DNA from: Mycolicibacterium porcinum
GTDB taxonomy: Bacteria; Actinomycetota; Actinomycetes; Mycobacteriales; Mycobacteriaceae
Direction of reading: 5' to 3'
Length of the DNA: 64,000 bases
NCBI GenBank assembly: GCA_002086835.1
Contig: MVIG01000026.1
Coordinates: forward strand, 1 to 64,000
Part shown: positions 61,076-64,000 of the stretch, one piece after another
Layout of the letters: each line of letters starts with the position of its first letter
Position numbering within the stretch: position 1 is the first letter of the stretch
Translations under genes and position numbers: made by a program
Notes under the pieces: generated by a model
The model's database searches: none
What the model saw: only the letters and a program-made list of their open reading frames with translations
Told to the model about the DNA's origin: nothing

Positions 61076-62037
61076 GCGATCTGCAGGCGGGTATCGACGA
61101 GATCGTCGCCACTGGGCGCAGCAAGCCGACCTTGAGCCGGGATCCGGTGAACCAGCCGATGATTCACCACTGGGTCGATGCGATCGGCGACAAGAACCCG
61201 ATCTACGTGGACGAGGAAGCCGCCAAGGCCGCCGGGCATCCAGGCATCGTGGCGCCGCCTGCCATGATTCAGGTCTGGACCATGATGGGCCTGGGCCGCA
61301 CGCGGTCGGAGGACGACCCGCTGGCCCGGATCATGAAGTTGTTCGACGACGCCGGGTACGTCGGTGTGGTCGCCACCAACTGCGATCAGACCTACCACCG
61401 CTACCTGCGGCCAGGCGAGCGGGTCAGCATCAGCGCCGAGGTCACCGATGTGGTGGGCCCCAAGCAGACTGCGCTGGGCGAGGGCTACTTCGTCAACCAG
61501 AAGATCCGGTGGCATGTCGGTGACGAAGAAGTCGCCGACATGGACTGGCGGATCATGAAGTTCCTGCCGGCCAACAAGCAGGGTGCCGAAGCAGCCGAAA
61601 GCGGTTCGATCCCAGCCGATCTGGACCCTGACAAGCTGATGCGTCCGGCGTCGTCGCGGGACACCCAGTTCTTCTGGGATGGCGTCAACGCCCACGAATT
61701 GCGGATCCAGAAGCGGCCGGACGGCTCGCTGCAGCACCCTCCCGTGCCTGCGGTGTGGGCCGACAAAGAGGCGCCGGCCGACTACGTCGTCGCCTCCGGC
61801 AACGGCACGGTGTTCAGCTACGTCGTGCACCACGCACCGAAGGTGCCGGGACGCAGCCTGCCGTTCGTGATCGCCCTGGTGGAACTCGAAGAGGGCGTGC
61901 GGATGCTCGGTGAGCTGCGCGGCGTCGAACACGACGAAGTGAAGATCGGAATGCCGGTCCAGGCAACGTTCATCGACTTCCCGGACAGTGAAGTGAGTCC
62001 CGCGTGGACTCTGTACGCATGGGAGGCGGCGAAGTGA
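61072..62037 (+). CDS. chsH2: ChsH2, MaoC-like hydratase subunit with DUF35 domain
   Basis: This 321-residue protein is orthologous to Rv3542c. The N-terminal MaoC-like half (residues about 10-170, with HHWVDAIGDKNPIYVDEEAA) pairs with ChsH1 to hydrate the unsaturated C22 CoA ester. The C-terminal DUF35 OB-fold half (about 200-321, with ATFIDFPDSEVSPAW) docks with Ltp2 as an aldolase partner. The four cysteines of a zinc-binding DUF35 rubredoxin motif are not apparent. It overlaps the genes on both sides. Confidence 0.94.
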   Translation: MSDLQAGIDEIVATGRSKPTLSRDPVNQPMIHHWVDAIGDKNPIYVDEEAAKAAGHPGIVAPPAMIQVWTMMGLGRTRSEDDPLARIMKLFDDAGYVGVVATNCDQTYHRYLRPGERVSISAEVTDVVGPKQTALGEGYFVNQKIRWHVGDEEVADMDWRIMKFLPANKQGAEAAESGSIPADLDPDKLMRPASSRDTQFFWDGVNAHELRIQKRPDGSLQHPPVPAVWADKEAPADYVVASGNGTVFSYVVHHAPKVPGRSLPFVIALVELEEGVRMLGELRGVEHDEVKIGMPVQATFIDFPDSEVSPAWTLYAWEAAK

Positions 62038-62441
62038 CTGCCACTATGAACGTGACGGTGGGCACCAAGCTGCCCGAGCTCTCGATCTACGGTGATCCGA
62101 CCTTCATCGTGTCCACAGCCATCGCGACGCGCGACTACCAGGACGTGCACCACGACCGGGACAAGGCGCAGGCCAAGGGGTCCAAGGACATCTTCGTCAA
62201 CATCCTGACCGACACCGGTCTGGTGGGGCGGTATGTGACCGACTGGGCCGGCCCGAACGCCATCGTCAAGTCGATCAAGCTGCGTCTGGGTGTGCCGTGG
62301 TACGCCTACGACACGATCACCTTCCGCGGGGAGGTGACTGCGGTCGACGGCGAGTTGGTGACCCTGAAAGTGGTGGGCAGCAACAGCCTTGGCGATCACG
62401 TCATCGCCACTTCGACTCTCACGATGGGAGAAACCCGGTGA
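62034..62441 (+). CDS. chsH1: ChsH1, MaoC-like hydratase subunit
   Basis: This 135-residue single hot-dog MaoC-like domain is orthologous to Rv3541c. The hydratase motif lies in DYQDVHHDRDKAQAKGSKDIF, with catalytic Asp/His candidates. It starts at GTG 62034 (GTGA overlap with chsH2); ATG 62046 (MNVTVGTKLP) is an alternative. It forms the heterotetramer with ChsH2. Confidence 0.93.
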   Translation: MTATMNVTVGTKLPELSIYGDPTFIVSTAIATRDYQDVHHDRDKAQAKGSKDIFVNILTDTGLVGRYVTDWAGPNAIVKSIKLRLGVPWYAYDTITFRGEVTAVDGELVTLKVVGSNSLGDHVIATSTLTMGETR

Positions 62442-63598
62442 GCATCTCCGGCAAGGCAGCCATCGCCGGCATCGGCGCCACCGACTTCTCCAAGAACTCT
62501 GGCCGCAGCGAGCTGAGGCTGGCTGCCGAGGCCGTGCTGGACGCGCTCGACGACGCGGGCCTGGCGCCCTCGGACGTCGACGGCCTGGTGACCTTCACGA
62601 TGGACTCCAACCTGGAGACCGCCGTGGCCCGGTCCACTGGGATCGGGGACCTCAAGTTCTTCAGCCAGATCGGCTACGGGGGCGGCGCCGCGGCCGCGAC
62701 CGTCCAGCAGGCGGCCCTGGCGGTCGCCACCGGTGTCGCGGAAGTCGTTGTGGCGTACCGGGCATTCAACGAGCGTTCGGAGTTCCGGTTCGGCCAGGTG
62801 ATGACCGGCCTGACCGTCAACGCCGATTCGCGGGGCGTCGAGTACAGCTGGTCCTACCCGCACGGTCTGAGCACCCCGGCCGCGTCGGTCGCGATGATCG
62901 CCCAGCGCTACATGCACGAATACGGCGCCACGAGTGCCGATTTCGGCGCGGTTTCGGTGGCCGACCGCAAGCACGCCGCGACCAACCCGAAGGCGTTCTT
63001 CTACGGCAAGCCGATCACCATCGAGGATCATCAGAACTCGCGGTGGATCGCGGAACCGCTGCGGCTGCTGGACTGCTGCCAGGAGAGCGACGGCGGTGTG
63101 GCCATCGTCGTCACCACGCCCGAGCGCGCCAAGGACCTCAAGCACCGGCCGGCGATCATCGAGGCCGCGGCTCAGGGCGCGGGCACCGACCAGTTCACCA
63201 TGTACTCGTACTACCGCGACGAGCTCGGCCTGCCCGAGATGGGTCTGGTCGGCCGCCAGCTCTGGGAGCAGAGCGGTTTGTCGCCCGACGACATCCAGAC
63301 CGCGATCCTGTACGACCACTTCACGCCGTACACGTTGATCCAGCTCGAGGAACTCGGCTTCTGCGGTAAGGGCGAGGCCAAGGACTTCATTGCCGGCGGC
63401 GCCATCGAGCTCGGCGGCCGGTTGCCGATCAACACCCACGGCGGTCAGCTGGGCGAGGCCTACATCCACGGCATGAACGGCATTGCCGAGGGCGTGCGCC
63501 AGTTGCGGGGCACCTCGGTCAATCAGGTCGACAATGTCGAGCACGTGCTGGTCACCGCGGGAACCGGGGTTCCGACTTCCGGATTGATCCTCGGATAA
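62438..63598 (+). CDS. ltp2: Ltp2, thiolase-fold retro-aldolase
   Basis: This 386-residue thiolase-like lipid-transfer family protein works with the ChsH2 DUF35 domain. It cleaves the C17 side chain of 17-hydroxy-3-oxo-4-pregnene-20-carboxyl-CoA to androstenedione and propionyl-CoA. The nucleophilic thiolase cysteine is absent from the usual position, as expected for an aldolase. IGYGGGAAAATVQQAAL and the C-terminal NTHGGQLGEAYIHGMNG are conserved. It starts at GTG 62438, overlapping the chsH1 stop. Confidence 0.94.
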   Translation: MSISGKAAIAGIGATDFSKNSGRSELRLAAEAVLDALDDAGLAPSDVDGLVTFTMDSNLETAVARSTGIGDLKFFSQIGYGGGAAAATVQQAALAVATGVAEVVVAYRAFNERSEFRFGQVMTGLTVNADSRGVEYSWSYPHGLSTPAASVAMIAQRYMHEYGATSADFGAVSVADRKHAATNPKAFFYGKPITIEDHQNSRWIAEPLRLLDCCQESDGGVAIVVTTPERAKDLKHRPAIIEAAAQGAGTDQFTMYSYYRDELGLPEMGLVGRQLWEQSGLSPDDIQTAILYDHFTPYTLIQLEELGFCGKGEAKDFIAGGAIELGGRLPINTHGGQLGEAYIHGMNGIAEGVRQLRGTSVNQVDNVEHVLVTAGTGVPTSGLILG

Positions 63599-63673
63599 AG
63601 GTGCATCGACACCCTCTATCGGCACGGTAATGTTTGCTCCGGATGTGCATCACGCGTAGAAGGGGGCCGTGGC

Positions 63674-64000
63674 ATGGGGATGCCGCGCGACAGCAGCCCG
63701 TACGGGTCGCAGACCTTGCAGGGACCGGCTTGGCCGAACGTCGATGAGGACCAGCTGACGGCGGCCGCAGCGTCGTACACCAAGGTCGGGACCAAGATCA
63801 GTGGCTCCGTCGTTCCTCAGCAGACCAATCAGCTCTCCAAGCTGACCGGTGAATGGCAGGGCGGTGCCTCGGTGGCAGCCTCGGGCGAGGCCACCACGAT
63901 GATCGCCGGCCACGAGGCGAATGCGGCTCAGGCTCAGGCCATCGCCACCGCGTTGACCACCATGGCGGCTGCCGTGGTGCAGACCAAGACCACCTTGAAC
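63674..64000 (+). CDS. ESX-type helical-hairpin protein, cut by window end
   Basis: 109 codons are open from ATG 63674 (MGMPRDSSPYGSQTLQGPAW) to the window end. AGAAGGGGG lies upstream, and a possible -10 TAATGT lies near 63628. Long Ala/Thr/Gln-rich helices are separated by a turn with TGEWQGGAS, the W-x-G signature of WXG100/PPE-type substrates of ESX secretion. It occupies the position next to ltp2 where M. tuberculosis has PPE63. The C-terminal part and any effector domain are outside the window. Confidence 0.6.
   Translation, partial: MGMPRDSSPYGSQTLQGPAWPNVDEDQLTAAAASYTKVGTKISGSVVPQQTNQLSKLTGEWQGGASVAASGEATTMIAGHEANAAQAQAIATALTTMAAAVVQTKTTLN

Overview
This is high-GC actinobacterial DNA, almost certainly from a fast-growing mycobacterium (Mycolicibacterium). 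The backbone is the cholesterol/steroid catabolic cluster, collinear with Mycobacterium tuberculosis Rv3570c to Rv3540c, running from the last codons of hsaA (1-105) to ltp2 (62438-63598). Frequent GTG starts, 4-nt ATGA/GTGA stop-start overlaps, KstR and KstR2 operators, mycofactocin-type dehydrogenases and an ESX-type helical-hairpin protein all fit this assignment.

Steroid backbone. hsaA(end)-hsaD-hsaC-hsaB (1-2488) opens and cleaves ring A/B. A leftward operon fadD3-fadE31-fadE32-fadE33-aspB (29971 to 24256) and a divergent fadE30-ipdF pair (30019-31955) start the breakdown of the C/D-ring propionate HIP. kstR2-fadA6 (38821-40588), the leftward echA20-ipdA-ipdB-ipdC operon (50249 to 46763) and two divergent SDR genes (50309-52018) complete HIP degradation. 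fadA5 (leftward) and cyp125-fadE28-fadE29-chsH2-chsH1-ltp2 (57622-63598) handle the cholesterol side chain. Exact KstR2 boxes lie at 29989, 38792 and 50280, and an exact KstR box lies at 57465. Several of these promoters show a -10 hexamer exactly 6 nt before the start codon, which predicts leaderless transcripts.

Interleaved accessory blocks. (a) 2.6-4.2 kb: a secreted GjpA-like porin candidate behind two tandem IdeR-like iron boxes. (b) 4.3-7.4 kb: a mycofactocin-type SDR, a TetR regulator and a ferredoxin-P450 pair, tied together by an identical 25-bp operator in front of both transcription units. (c) 7.4-13.8 kb: a leftward DeoR/APC permease/FGGY kinase/GlpA-like/FAD oxidoreductase operon for an unknown polyol-like compound. 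(d) 13.9-18.4 kb: two mycofactocin-type SDRs, a CMD-family protein and an aldehyde dehydrogenase, divergent from a TetR gene. (e) 18.4-24.2 kb: a lipase, then a LysR-controlled ketone-body cassette (MFS transporter, 3-hydroxybutyrate dehydrogenase, acetoacetyl-CoA synthetase). (f) 32.0-38.8 kb: a second GjpA-like secreted protein with a KstR box, an AraC regulator, a two-component system with a membrane protein, a cysteine hydrolase and a remnant of an AmiS/UreI-type transporter. (g) 40.7-46.6 kb: LysR, a YdeP-like molybdopterin oxidoreductase, DUF1345 and FUSC membrane proteins, two tiny ORFs and a methyltransferase. (h) 52.1-55.2 kb: two secreted histidine-phosphatase paralogues. The window ends inside an ESX-type gene.

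The most unusual signal is a short C-terminal module (T-[DK]-L-[ST]-x-G-N-K-A-x-P-G followed by an Ala/Lys/Ser-rich helical tail). It is shared by three exported proteins of two unrelated folds: the KstR-box GjpA-like protein and both histidine phosphatases. It may be an undescribed envelope-retention or sorting tail.
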